Origin: Triglochin maritima
Lineage: Eukaryota > Streptophyta > Magnoliopsida > Alismatales > Juncaginaceae
Reading direction: 5' to 3'
Length of the DNA: 64,000 nucleotides
NCBI GenBank assembly: GCA_963682175.1
Contig: OY821777.1
Location: forward strand, 13,846,001-13,910,000
A program made the position numbers and the translations under genes. The first letter of the stretch is position 1; the number at the start of each line of letters is the position of its first letter. The notes under the pieces are model-generated. The model was not told the DNA's origin and searched no databases. It saw only the letters and a list, made by a program, of their open reading frames with translations. This document shows, piece by piece, positions 1-11,581 of this stretch.

Positions 1-1380
1 ATCCGGGTTCGGTCCGATCTGGGTACGGTCCAGTCCAGATCCGGACCGATACTCACCCCTACTAACGTATGCAAAGGAACGGAGAAGCAGTTCGGACCCT
101 GCTTTGATAGTATTAACGTTGTATTATTTACAATAGATCAATTGGAAACAGACGTTCCGGCACAAGGCAGAATATGTGTGGCGATGAATCCACTAGAACT
201 TATTTTATGGTTTCAGAAATTTTGCAGTTAACCTTTCTGTTTATGTTCAATTACCAAAATGAAGAAGGTGGTGAACAAAATTATAGAAGGTGGTCACTAG
301 ACTAGTCACCTTGGCCCAGATCCCCTTCAATGCTACAGGAATTGAAGAGATCGAATTCTATATTTATCTTTGTCGTCCATTTTAAAAAGGATGGTGGATA
401 AGATTTTGTCTAGAACAACATATTAATGTGATGTTTTGAGTGACGTCAATTGAGATTTCTTGTTTTGAGATAGTCAAGATAATTAATTGAATTCCAGTAA
501 TCACATTCTGACGTTTGGGTGTTTGATTTAAAATGAGGTAGGAAAGTAGAGTAGACAAAAAAAAGTTATCTACTCTATTTTTGCTTTCAAATAAATTAAA
601 AAATATACATTAGTTAGTATGACTTGCATTGTAACAAGAGTGAGTGAGTGTTTGTTCTGTGTGTTGTTTGTTAGGTTAATGTATGAAAAACACTTAGGGG
701 GCAGTCACCTCTAGGAGATGAGTGGGGGATTTCATCACTGTTTCCTTGACCCAAAAATCACTTAATAAAAGAGTCTTAATAAAATCAATTTAGACGTTGG
801 CTCTTAGGATTTCCGGACACATTAAGGAGAGGAAACCGTTTAAGACCGTTATGGCGTGAACGTCGTTGCTCATCTAGTCTCTCTGAGATTTTAGGAACCT
901 CCGGGTTCTTGATTTGCTACAGACTAGTGGTTCTCGGTGGGACCTCGAAGTTAGGCGTTGTCTAGTGCTAAGGACCTGTAGTGGACTTTAGGCTTGATTT
1001 GGCCTTGATTGCTTAGTTAGATTTCTAACATTTCTTATTCCCACGTTAGATTAAGGACTTCATCTCCTCTCTCCTGAGTCATTCTTTTCTCATCTTCACG
1101 TCTCTGGATCTTCTCATCTACGAACACTTTCTTTTAAATTGAAATTTTATTTATTGTCTTCAATAATAACTATCATTTTTCTTAATGTTTAGATTGAAAT
1201 AGATCGAGAGTGGATTCTTTCAAACCGATTGAGTGGTGAGTATGAGAACGAAGTGAATATGTTCTTATAGGTTGTCAAAAATCATTCAAAGAATACGAAT
1301 GATAAGACATGGCGTATTGTTCATGCTGTAAGTGTCATAATATGTCAGTGTTGATTTTTCGGAAAATAAAATATCATTTG
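1..1380. other. Repeat-derived 5' stretch with no gene
   Basis: No credible coding region is visible here. The first 60 bases are rich in GGTCCGG/CCGGACC-type words and finish with CTCACCCCTA. That resembles the end of a small hAT-like element, but the other end is outside the window. The remainder is AT-rich and probably belongs to the 5' part of the CACTA element whose transposase starts near 1382. I could not find a CACTA 5' terminus, so the element probably begins left of the window. Confidence 0.4.
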
Positions 1381-3806
1381 TTTGAGAAAGATTTCGACCC
1401 AACTTACAGACAGTGGATATGACCCGGCAGAAAATGAATCATTTAGTTGTTCCAAGAATGTCGGGGACAATGTTAGTACGGGAGATCACTTAGAGGAAAT
1501 GCTTCAGGATATAACTGAAAAGTTTTCGTTCAACCCTGATTTACTTGGTAGTTTGTTGAGTGACAATGAGAAGCCGTTTATAAGGGTTGCACCAAATTTA
1601 CTAAATTATCAGTGGTGTTGAAGTTGTAAAATTTAAAAGGCGAAAATGGTTGGATTAATGTCAGTTTCACATCACTGTTGAAGCTATTGAAAAAGATGCT
1701 TCCAGAGCATAATGAACTGCTGGATAGAACTTAGAATGCTAAGAAAGTGTTGTGCCTTATGGGAATGAAATATATGAAAATACTTGCATGTCCAAACGAT
1801 TGTATATTGTATAGGGGTGAGTTTGAAAACTTACATTCCTATCCCAGGTGTAATGTTTCATGATACAAAATGAAACGCAGTGGACATCCTGTTAAAGTTT
1901 TGTGGTATCTTCCGATAATACGAAGGCTTAAACGTTTGTTTGCGTGTTAGGAGGATTCCAAAAACATGACATGACATGCTGATCGTGAGAAACCAAATGA
2001 TCAGTTGCTACGTCATCCTGCAGATTTACCTCAATGGAAAAAAGTAAATTACGACTTTCCTATGTTTGGTGAAGAATCCAGGAATGTACGACTTGGACAT
2101 TGTACGAACAAAATGAATCATTTCGGTAGTTTGAGAAGTATTCACAGTTCTTGGCATGTTCTGCTTGTAATTCACAATCTCCCCTCGTGGTTATGCATGA
2201 AACGGAAATATATTAAGTTGTCTTTAATGATTTCTGGTCCGAAGCAACCTGAAAACGACATAAATGTGTATTTAAGACCTTTAATTTATGACCTAAAGCG
2301 ATTGTAGGATGATGGAGATCCAGTTTTTGATATTTATCGTCAGCAATCATTTGTAATGCGGGCAATGATTTGCACGATTAATGACTTCCCAGCTTGTGGT
2401 AATATGTCTGGATATTCTGTCAAATGTCATAAAGCTTGTCCAATTTGTAAAGAGAATACATGCTCCTTGCAACTGGTTAATGGTTCTAAGACAGTCTATC
2501 TTGGTCATCGAAGATTTTTGCCAAACTCTCATCCTTATCGTAGGTTGAGGAATGCATTTAACAGAAAATAAGAGTTTCAGAATCCGCCAGTTGAAATCAA
2601 CATCGAAAAGGTGTATGAATGTGTAATGAACGTTGAATGTGAATTCGGAAAACCGTACAAACGAGGAAGTGACAAAAGTCCTTAGAAAAAAAGATCCATA
2701 TTCATTGATCTCCCTTACTGGGAAACTTTAGAAGTTAGACATTGTATTGATGTGATGCATGTATAGAAAAATGTTTGTGATAGTATTGTTGGTACTCGTT
2801 GAATATACTTGGTAAGGCAAAAAATAGATATAATACTAGACTTGATCTTGTTGACCTTGGTGTACGAACAATGCTAGCACTAGAGAAGAAAGGAAACCAG
2901 AACTACTTACTTCCAGTTGGTTATACATTGTGTAGAAATGAGAAAAGAATTCTCTGTCAATGTTTGCATGATATAAAGGTTCCACAAGGTTATTCTTCAA
3001 ATATCAGTAGTCTTGTTGTTATGAAGGATTTGAATCTTGTGTGAATGAAGTCTCACGATTGTCACACTCTAATGCATCAGTTGTTACTTGTAGCACTGAG
3101 ATCCATATTACCGAAAGATGTTAGACATGCAATAATAAAGTTGTGTTCCTTTTTCAACAAGATTTGCAATAAAGTGGTTGTTCCCGTGCAGTTAGATAAG
3201 TTGCAGAATGAAATTGTGGTGACATTATGTCAGTTGGAGATGTTCTTCCCGCTTGCTTTTTCGACATTATGATTCATCTAGTTATTCATTTGGTTAGAGA
3301 AGTTAAATTATGTGGACCAGTTTTTTTAAGGTGGATGTATCCTTTCGAGCATTATATGAAAGTGTTGAAATGTTATTTTAAAAATCACCAAAGGTCAGAT
3401 GCTAGTATTGTTGAAGGATACATAGCTGAGGAGGTAATCGAGTTTTGCACTGGATACCGAGGCAACACCAAAAGTATTGGACTTCCGAAAAATCGTCATG
3501 ATGAACGTTCCGATGGTAAAGGTGTTGGCTTTTTGGCCTTAATCTATATTAATTTTGATGATTAATTAAACTAATCTTAATCAATCAACCTAATCAATCA
3601 AAGTGAGCAAACACGATTACATGCATTGCATATATATTTGTATACTTGCAATCATCTTAATAGGTTGATCAAGACAATCAAGGAAATGAGCATTGAGACA
3701 AAGACATCAAGACTCAAGACTTGTAATCAATGCTTTGGACCAAGACATGTAACTTTGTATTTATTGAGTCCATAAGTTTTATGTAAACTTGAGCACTAGG
3801 ATTCTG

Positions 3807-4420
3807 TCCCGTCATTCATCGGTAAACCGAACCTATTTCAGTCAACCAAATCCTATCTAGTTGGGTCCACCGAACACCTTTCGGATACCCGAATACTTCC
3901 CACTTAAGTGTTCTCTGGAATTGCCCCAACGGAAGATCGAACCACCTTCGGTCGACCGAATAGCCCTGGACCGGTTTCGGACTTTGCTCCAATGGTCGCT
4001 TTCGAATTGAGTCCCTAGAGCCCAATTGACTCGTCCCATTTCGGACGACCGAATACCTATCGGTCAACCGATTCCTTATTGGCTTTAGGAGCCCAACGAC
4101 TATTTACACGTGGCACTTGACCGTTATCGATAAACCAATTTCCCACTCAATGTCAGCAGAAAACTCGCGCTAACTTCGGTCTACCGAAGTGTACACAGTC
4201 AACCGAACTTGAGTAGATCAGAGCCCAACCAATTCTACTGTCCACCATAGAACGGTGAACCGAATAGACTTCTGTGAACTGAACTTAATTAAGGCTAAAT
4301 AGATAAAATCTACTGGAGGTTGGTGAACGGTGATCTGATACATAATCGGTCAACCGAGTTCTTAATTCAAACCAATTCTTCGGACTACCGTTTGGATATC
4401 GGTCGACCAAATATGCCACG
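3807..4420 (+). repeat. Array of degenerate TTCGGTnnACCGAA palindromes in LTR U3
   Basis: Several copies of a 14-bp palindrome are scattered at irregular spacing. TTCGGTCGACCGAA at 3947-3960 is perfect. Others vary at the two central bases or lose one half-site, for example CGGTAAACCGAA near 3820, TTCGGACGACCGAA near 4040 and TTCGGTCTACCGAA near 4176. The array stops about 90 bp before the TATA box. The same array type recurs in four other LTRs in this window. Confidence 0.85.
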
Positions 4421-4507
4421 ATTTCTGCCCGAGCTTAAGTTACATCTTGCATTCCTATTGGTCCATTTCCTCACCAACTCCCAAACGGCTAGTTGAGCGT
4501 GAAGACT

Positions 4508-4515
4508 TATAAATA
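4508..4515 (+). promoter_or_regulatory. TATA box of the solo LTR
   Basis: TATAAATA lies downstream of the palindrome array and about 520 bp before the LTR end. This matches the usual U3/R position of an LTR promoter. Confidence 0.6.
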
Positions 4516-6641
4516 AGACCTCATTTGTTGTTTTGAAGATCTTGAACACTTCCTATATATCCAATACTCAAAGCCAAATCTTCTCCATCTTCAAGCTCTC
4601 AATCCACAACACTCAAGCCTAAACTTCACCACTTGCATATCTAATTCCACAATATCAAGGTGTGCTCAAGTATAGAGTGTTAGTTAGATTGTGATTCCAA
4701 TCCCTTATTCAAGAATCACCAAGTTGTAAAGTTTCGAGGAAGCTCCCTCTAGGGTTGTGAGAGGAGACACGAGGGAGGCGAGGTTGTTCGCGATGCTCGG
4801 TGTTGCAAACGACGTTGATCTCGGCCCGGAACGGAGATCGGTTAATTGAACCGTAAGCAAGGCTCGGGGGATCGAGCGAGACTTGCGAGGAGGACTAGGA
4901 CCCGGGTGTGGGTATCGAACCTCCCTAAACTCCGGTGTCGACGAATTTGTGGTTTGCAATTGTCTATTCCTTAATCCTTCGATTATCATTTTTAATTCCG
5001 CATTTATCTATCGATTAGAGGGTCATAAATCCTAACAAAAGGGACATGTGGGATGAAATGGTAAATCCAAATGATGAGTACTTAATGACAACATATTTCT
5101 ATATGTTGTGCAATTCTAATGAAGTTCAATCTTACCTAAATGGACACATGAAGCTTCTAAAGGAAGAAAAAAATCTTTTATGGAGTGATCAACAAGTAAT
5201 TAATAGTCACAATAAGAATTTCATCTCTTGGTTCAAAAAGGTGTCTTACAAGCGTGATGTTTCTAAGATAATACAATTGTTGGCTTACTGTGTGCATTCT
5301 GCTGTTATAAGTTACATAGGCTATGATATCAGTGGATATTCGTTCTACACAGTATGTGAAAATGCCAAAAGTGTTGTTGAGAATAGTGGGGTCACTTTAA
5401 TAGCAAAGTCTTTGCATGTGTCTAGTTCTAAAGACAAGAATCATGTATACGCTGACATGCCCTATTACGGTGTAATTGAAGACATATGGGAGCTAGACTT
5501 TGTTAAATTCAAACTTTCTATATTTACATGCAAGTGGACTGATAATAAAAGTGGAGCTCGAGTGGATGACTTGGGGTTCACTTTAATTGATTTTTTAAAA
5601 GAATGATATAAAGGTGAACCTTTTTATTCTGTCTTCCCAAGAGAAACAAGACTTATATGTGGCTTCTCCATGTGATAAGAAATGGTCAGTAATTCTGGAA
5701 GGGGAGAAAAAAATTGTATCAAATGATAGTCCCATCGAGTATGAAGAGACACCACCTTTCTCTATGTAGGCACCCGAGTTGAACTCAATAGATGACGAAA
5801 TAAATGTTGAGACTTGTATGTCTAGAGATGATCATGGTGAAGGTATATGGATTGAAAGTCCGTTTAGAAAAAAGAAATCGTAAATGTGCAAAATGTCTTG
5901 TAATACATTATAATTATAACTAATGGATGTCTTGGATTTACTTTTTAATGTCTTGATTTGACATTCTATAGTATTATGGCTCCGAAAAAGAAACTCACTC
6001 CATCAGAGTCTGAGGTCTCGAAGACTTGCAGTATGGTGAGAACATATAGAGATGGTAATGTTCCAATCCAGTTTGATGACGGTCTTGAGCCGATAGGCAT
6101 ATTGTCTGATAACTAGAAAAGTTTTCTGGGGAGCCTAGCGAAGGCCAAAGTTGACATTTGTTTGTTGAGTTGGGCCGAAGTTGATGAGAAGCTGAAAGAC
6201 ACAATATGGGATGACATGCAGGTAATGAGTCCGAAGCTGAAAGACACAATCTGGGATGATGATCAAGTAATGAGTCCATTATAATATTCTTTAGTTTTAG
6301 TCGAAGTTTTGAGATATAGAAATTTAAAATGTTAACGTGTCATAGAAAAGTTTTGGGTTCCAATCCACTGACAAGTTAAAGAAAAAGTGGATGACATACA
6401 TGTCGGTCCGTTGGAGCGACTTCAAAATAAATTTAACCAACAAGTATATATTCGGAGACTACCAGGACAGAAATCCATGTGATATCTATAACTTTATCAC
6501 TCCGAATAAATAAGAGCAATTCAAAAAACAAGAGGCAACCCAGAGTTTGAGGTAACTGAGTTTATTTTAGAATATGAACTTATTAAGTTACTGTTTTAAA
6601 TGATAATCTAATAAAATTAGTTTTAGGCCCTCCAAGCAAAA

Positions 6642-6875
6642 AATCAAAAGATTATATTTTCTAACAAGTATACACATCGCATGTCTAGAGCGGGGTACGC
6701 AAAGTTAGAAACACAAATGTTGGATGAAAGATAGTAAGTTGTATCACTTGTATATGTTATTAATTCACATTATTTTTCAAATGTTGGATGAAAGATAGTA
6801 AGTTGTATCACTTTTATATTTTATATTTTTCTAACAAGTATACACATCGTATGTCTAGAGCGGGGTAAGCGATTA
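6642..6875 (+). repeat. Imperfect local duplication inside the CACTA second gene
   Basis: The words TTTTCTAACAAGTATACACA and GTCTAGAGCGGGGTA occur near 6657-6700 and again near 6826-6870. TGGATGAAAGATAGTAAGTT occurs near 6721 and 6785. The segment was therefore duplicated in tandem within the dying gene. Confidence 0.7.
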
Positions 6876-7199
6876 GCATAAGCAAAAAAAAGATGGATCG
6901 TTGGAGAAACATTAGCACCTCATCGACGATGGAGAAGCAATTGTGCAATAGAGGTGGAGACGAGGCACGACGGGACGAGGCGGAGACAACACGGAAAGAG
7001 GCTGAGGCGAGGGATGGTGGCGGCACAGGTTGGGTTAGGGTTAGGTTTTGTTTGGAAAATTGGAAGAAAATAGTTTATATATGTTGGGTAAATTGTATAC
7101 AAAGAACTTACTTTTTCATATTACATATGAAAGATAAATTGATAATATTAACTTATTAAGTTACAATTAATTAGCAACTATGTGCAAATTATAAAAAAA

Positions 7200-7463
7200 T
7201 AATAAATATATACATATATATGTTATGTATGATATTAAATGGATATTGATACATATACGGATACGGATCCTATAATACAAATATTCAATATCGGATCGGA
7301 TGTTATTTGGATCAGATGTATCGATATCTATATTCGCTCTGCGAGTTCCCGGATATCAAGTTTCAGATACGAATACGGTTTTACGGATGACAGATTCTTG
7401 GATAAAACAAATACGAGCGCGGGCGGATTCTTGGATTTCGGAAATCCACTGACACCCCTACTC
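7200..7463. repeat. Possible hAT-like small insert in the CACTA second gene
   Basis: The stretch is dense in ATACGGATA and GGATATC-type words and ends in CACTGACACCCCTA, where CACTA coding homology resumes (DDAIGGF). The terminal CCCCTA resembles small hAT elements, as at the left edge of the window. The left boundary and target-site duplication are not resolved. Confidence 0.3.
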
Positions 7464-9029
7464 TCGACGATGCTATCGGTGGGTTCGTGAGGTGGCCTAG
7501 TCATTTAGTGGAGCTAAATGACAAACACGGGGTATACTTTAATTTTGAAAACTAATAAATTTCAACTTTGTTAATAATTGTGTTTTTTACGTTTGTATAC
7601 ATATATGTAAGCTTTCAAGTCCTTGGAGCAAAGGGTCAAACAACCAACCTCTCATCAACATTAATTTGCTACGAAGTAGGTGCAAAATGTTGTATCAATA
7701 TATGATAGGTAGAGAATCACATTCCTTAAATACCTGGGATTTGAAGGAGGAGGTTCAAGGGTTGTCTTCGGCTTTATACGTCACCAAAGATGATATTATG
7801 CAGTTCTTGACGATGGATCATGTGTGCATAATGATTATCGACGTGCAAGTGAAGTAAGTGTTTTCTTTGAAGGGAATGTGTTCTAAAAGTTTTACTTTTA
7901 AATGTCAATTATTATGAATTGAATGAGAAATCATTTTGTTCCTTGTTTATGTTATTCGTCTTTTAGAAGTGTTAAGGAAGAGGCTCTTGGTCCTTAACCG
8001 TAGAGCTCTAAAAGATATTGGTTTACATAAAACAAAAGATATTCGCAATCATGGTAATTAACATGGAACATTAATTACCGAGTTAAGATTGTCGTGTTGG
8101 TCATAGATCATTGTAGCTCTACAAGTGAGTGACAACACGGGTATGCAAAAGAGGAAAATATTACTTTTGTATACTGAATAGACCTAATAAGTAAAATATT
8201 ATAGAAATGTGTTTCTGTGTCATTAATATTTTACTGTGTCTTTGGTCCTTTGATATGAGACTTATATCTGATCACTTAAGGAATACTTAATTAGATCAGT
8301 GTCTTGAACTATCGATCAGTGTAGTGTAAAGGCATTGGTTGGTTAAGTATAACTTTCGTTGGAGAAGATAGTTAGTCAAAAGATTATCATTGTCCCTCTT
8401 AATTGAGTGATGATATTAGTGGGCCCCTTGATAAAGCAAAGTTATAATGTGCACAATGTGATTTGAGTTAAGTCACATATTTATAACTAGCTTAAAGAGA
8501 TCAAGAAATGAATACTAATACAAAGATGACACAATACTACTTTGTGTGTATTCTTAATATCATGAGGCAAGGGACGGACACAAGTGGTGCACTCCATCAC
8601 TAAATGGATCGGGTTTTGGTTCGAGTGGAATTAAGACATTTAACTAATTGGGAGCTATAATGTGTAGCTAGATACCGCTTATAGCTTGTGATATTAAGCT
8701 CTTAATATCACTGCCAACTTAGTTTAGATCCTCCCATAGGTCACACCGCAAAAACCGTGAAACAAGATGCTTGATTTTTGGTTCATATGATGTGTCGGGT
8801 TTCTCATAGAAAATATGACACATGTGGTGATCAAGTAAAATCAATTATGTTGTATATAAACATAATTAGAGTCATGATAAATTCATATGAGATGCATATA
8901 TTATGGGGTGCAATAATTTATTGTTGGATAGGATAATACATTGCATAAGTTGTGAATTTCCTAAAACCCCCTTAAGTTCAAATTTTGTTGGAAATAAATC
9001 CAAAATTTGAAATAGGCAAAATCGGGTAG

Positions 9030-9360
9030 AAGTTCGGTAATCCGTTATAGTTCGGTCGACCGAAGGATCTATGGATCGGTCAACCGAACGTGGAACGGAT
9101 AATCGTAATTGATTGACCGAACTTGACCAAAGTGCCAGGAGCTTTGGTACGGTGTACCGAACCAGAAACGGTCGACCGAACAATGTCAAGTTCCGATATT
9201 TTCGGTTAACCGAATAGCACTCGGTTTTAGACGTGAATGGGTCCGATCGGTTAAGGAGAATTTTTCTCCTTAAGATTCGGTCATCCGTCACGTACTCGGT
9301 TAAACGATCGTGACAAATTCGGTTAACCGAGTGGGACTCGGTAAACCGAACAGCGGTCGA
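9030..9360 (+). repeat. TTCGGTnnACCGAA palindrome array in LTR
   Basis: Perfect copies include TTCGGTCGACCGAA at 9051-9064 and TTCGGTTAACCGAA at 9201-9214. Near-perfect ones include CGGTGTACCGAA near 9151, CGGTCGACCGAA near 9169 and TTCGGTTAACCGAG near 9318. The central dinucleotide changes between copies while the CGGT/ACCG arms stay complementary. A separate 9-bp inverted pair, GGAGAATTTTTCTCC, lies at about 9257-9271. Confidence 0.88.
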
Positions 9361-9530
9361 TTTTCTGCCTTTGATTATTAAGAGATTAATTTGATCGATG
9401 GTTGGATTAGCTCCAAATTTGGTCAAACGTTTTGTGGGTGCATATAATGCATTATGGAATTAGTTTGTGAGAGAAATTGTCATAAAACCGTGGCTTAAGA
9501 ATAGTCATGATTAAGAGTAAGATTGGAACC

Positions 9531-9538
9531 TATAAATA
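9531..9538 (+). promoter_or_regulatory. TATA box of LTR
   Basis: TATAAATA lies about 170 bp after the palindrome array, in the position expected for the LTR promoter. Confidence 0.6.
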
Positions 9539-10003
9539 GGTCCTTATTCTCCCTAATTGGGTTACACAATTCAGAAATTATTTTCTCTCCTAATTCATTA
9601 CTAAAACCCACGAAAATTCTCTTAGTTTTCTAAGTCTTTGGAAGGAGATATCTCAGAGGCTAAGGAAGGGGTTTGTAGCTAGATTCTAAGCTTGTTTGGA
9701 GATCGATTGGCTAGCTCCTTTCTCTCCAACCTTGTTTAGGGTTTCGGTGAACACTCGGAGGCATCCAGCGCAACGAGAAGCGAAGATTAGCTTCCTCAAC
9801 GTCTCTGAAGCGTCAAGAAGTTTTTGAGAACTTCTAGGTATGAATTTTGGAGTCCCTTTGTGTTTGTTTTAATAAGTTTTTGAAATTAGTTGTTAAAACA
9901 AACCGATGCATGCATAAATAAATCGAAGAAAATTGTAATAAATCCTTATTATACATGAAAATTCGAAAAATATATATGTATAATTAAACATGAAATCCTA
10001 CAG

Positions 10004-10015
10004 TGGTATCAGAGC
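10004..10015 (+). other. Primer-binding site (initiator tRNA-Met)
   Basis: TGGTATCAGAGC is the classic primer-binding site complementary to the 3' end of plant initiator tRNA-Met. It lies one base after the LTR terminus CA and confirms that the preceding sequence is a 5' LTR. Confidence 0.85.
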
Positions 10016-11149
10016 TTAGGGTTCAATTTTCTTATGATTTATGGCTGTAAACAAATTTAGTTTACCATCTAGGATTTAAACAATTCGGTTTACCCATTTT
10101 TCGGTCTTTAAATGTTTGTTGAAATAATTCTTTATAATAATTCGTTTTAAATGTTTTGAATGTTTAAAACATGACATGTAATTATTAGAATTATGATTTA
10201 GACATAAGTCTAACTTGCAATAATTTCGTTTTAAGTATAAACGATTATTTTGTAAGAGAATCAACAAAACCGAAAAACTGCGATTCATCTTTCCATTGGA
10301 AATTGGATGGACAGCGGTTCATAATTAATTTGTGAACTATGGATGCATGAAAAATGTTTTTAATGGATTTCAAAATGTTTTTCAAAGAATTGTTTGGGAT
10401 TCTAGATGCTTGATAAACTTCAAATTATATACATAAACGGTGCTCATTGGATCTTTGTCGTTGTATGCCCCGAGACTAATTTGACATATTGGTTTGATCT
10501 TTTGGAGTCGATTAAACCAAGGGAATCCATGAAGAAACTTGTTTCAATGTAAGTTTATTTTAATCATCGTATTTGTGATATGTGTATTTTTATTAGTATT
10601 ATCAACTTCATGTTAAATATCTTGTGCTACTCATGATTATGAAGGTTTACACTCGATTAGGTGGCAGGAGAACAATCCCAAAAGTGGGAGTAACATGGCA
10701 TGAAACGAGAGTAAATTTTTCCTCCTATTTTTGTTAATTAAGTTAAGTAATTGAACATATACTTAGCAAATTTATGTGTTTGTAGTACCGCAAGCAGACT
10801 TGAAATATGAAATGTGGTTACTACGTGTTGATACATGGAGAAAATCATCGAAATTGTACCTCAAAACGTATCCTTATCCGAGGTAATATAGATCGACATT
10901 TAGTTGTATAATTATAGTTTCATTAATTAGATATTAATATTTTTAACTTGTCTTTGTATAGGTCTTCCAACAGAATAGTGATCCTTACTCGCAACAGGAG
11001 CTTGATGAAAGTCGCGAACGATGAACTCGCTAATTTATTTGAAACATGTTAATGAATTAAGAGGTTCCACTTTTTTGTAATTTATTTAACATGTTTTACT
11101 TGTATTACAAACATATAATTTTATGCCTTAATATAATCAAACATACCAT

Positions 11150-11581
11150 TTATGTGTTGTGGATCAAGGTGTAATGGATGAATGTATTTGTGCTTGTATG
11201 TACATGTACGAATGATTTCTTGTGCAGGTTGAATGTGTTTGCTATGTAGGATGAATGTGTTGTGCAAGAATCTATGATTTCAACATTTTGTATTATTATT
11301 TTTAATCTGGTATGGGTATAAACATCAGTTGTCCCGAAGAGCCGACGTCGGAAAAAGAAATAGATGTCGGACATAAGACACAACTGACGTCTATTGCTGG
11401 CGAATAGACGTCGGGTGTAGCCTATAGCCGACGTCTATTTCTTTAGGAATCTACGTTGGCTTTTAAGCAGCCGACGTCTATGTATATACGACATATACAT
11501 ATACGTTGGGTCAAGGCAACCTGATATCCGACGTATAAACTCCTCGTATATTCGACTTATATTCTCTTATCTGTACTAGTG
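11150..11581 (+). mobile_element. 3' terminal region of the large CACTA element, ending TAGTG
   Basis: Multiple direct and inverted copies of GACGTCGG/CCGACGTC lie between 11340 and 11540. They are the sub-terminal repeats at which a CACTA transposase would bind. The element ends CTGTACTAGTG at 11581. Beta-glucosidase exon sequence starts at the next base (TGATCTTCTGTG), and the empty site survives in the sister pseudogene near 20655 as ...GATTGATCTTCTGTG. That predicts a TGA target-site duplication. The left end was not found and probably lies outside the window. Confidence 0.87.

Larger units (their letters stand above)
3523..5037 (+). mobile_element. Solo LTR with TSD AAAGG, inserted in TNP2
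   Basis: The element starts TGTTGG and ends CCTAACA, giving LTR-type inverted ends. It is bounded by the 5-bp direct repeat AAAGG at 3518-3522 and 5038-5042. Transposase homology stops at the left boundary and resumes right after the second repeat, so both edges are supported twice. No retrotransposon coding sequence, primer-binding site or second LTR lies inside, so it is a solo LTR left by LTR-LTR recombination. A TATAAATA box at 4508-4515 gives the transcription orientation (plus). An array of TTCGGTnnACCGAA palindromes precedes it. The parent family is not identified; 1.5 kb is long for copia but not exceptional. Confidence 0.88.
1382..5883 (+). pseudogene. Decayed TNP2-type CACTA (En/Spm) transposase, split by a solo LTR
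   Basis: This is the transposase of a CACTA DNA transposon, recognised from family blocks in order across several frames. Around 1780-1810 the frame reads LACPNDCILYRGE. Around 2014-2300 it reads PADLPQW, RNVRLG, NLPSWLCMK and a GPKQPENDINVYLRPL block. Around 2356-2560 it reads ACPICKENT and YLGHRRFLP. Around 3045-3500 lies the DUF4218-like part, and 5046-5883 carries the C-terminal part with YADMPYYGVIEDIWELDF. The reading frame is broken by many stops and frameshifts, so it is dead. A 1515-bp solo LTR interrupts it at 3523-5037. Removing the LTR and one target-site copy does not bring the two flanking open frames into register, so other damage exists too. The second CACTA gene follows on the same strand. 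Confidence 0.9.
7859..10002 (+). mobile_element. About 2.1-kb copia-type LTR inserted in the CACTA Ulp1 gene
   Basis: This is a long LTR ending AAATCCTACA, followed at once by a tRNA-Met primer-binding site, so it is a 5' LTR in plus orientation. Its start is placed near 7859 (TGTTTTC), but the inverted relative at 35366-37500 allows a start some bases earlier. A TATAAATA box sits at 9531-9538, after a palindrome array. Only about 400 bp of internal sequence follow before CACTA protease homology resumes near 10430. The retroelement body and 3' LTR are therefore missing, through deletion or a non-autonomous structure. The same LTR family appears inverted at about 35366-37500 and as a divergent copy at about 24950-26990. 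Confidence 0.8.
5974..11040 (+). pseudogene. Second CACTA gene: TNP1/PTTA-like protein with Ulp1 (C48) protease domain, broken
   Basis: The predicted start at 5974 reads MAPKKKLTPSES, followed by a segment typical of plant CACTA second proteins (LEPIGILSDN, KSFLGSLAKAKVDI). Near 6640-6720 a segment reads YTHRMSRAGYAKLETQM. Near 7465-7540 it reads DDAIGGFVRWPSHLVELND, and near 7660-7855 ALYVTKDDIMQFLTMDHVCIMIIDV. Ulp1-type cysteine protease parts follow: NGAHWIFVVVCPE with the catalytic His near 10445, TYWFDLLES with the Asp, and KCGYYV with the Cys near 10813, then a YSQQELDESRE tail near 10990. Introns, stops and an LTR insertion (about 7859-10420) break it. Ulp1 domains in CACTA second proteins are known in plants; the activity here must be lost. 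Confidence 0.8.

Noticed and set aside
293..309. CACTAGACTAGTCACC as the left end of the large CACTA element
   Set aside because: No GACGTCGG sub-terminal repeats follow, and the preceding bases are not the TGA expected from the empty site in copy B.
9051..9331. A CRISPR-like array, suggested by regularly spaced palindromes
   Set aside because: Spacing is irregular, the repeats are too short and degenerate, and plant nuclear DNA has no CRISPR systems. The motif sits in LTR promoters instead.
8872..9426. A 184-codon minus-strand open frame over the LTR
   Set aside because: It runs antisense to the U3 region of an LTR. Its length reflects the palindromic CGGT/ACCG words, which create few stops. 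There is no family likeness.
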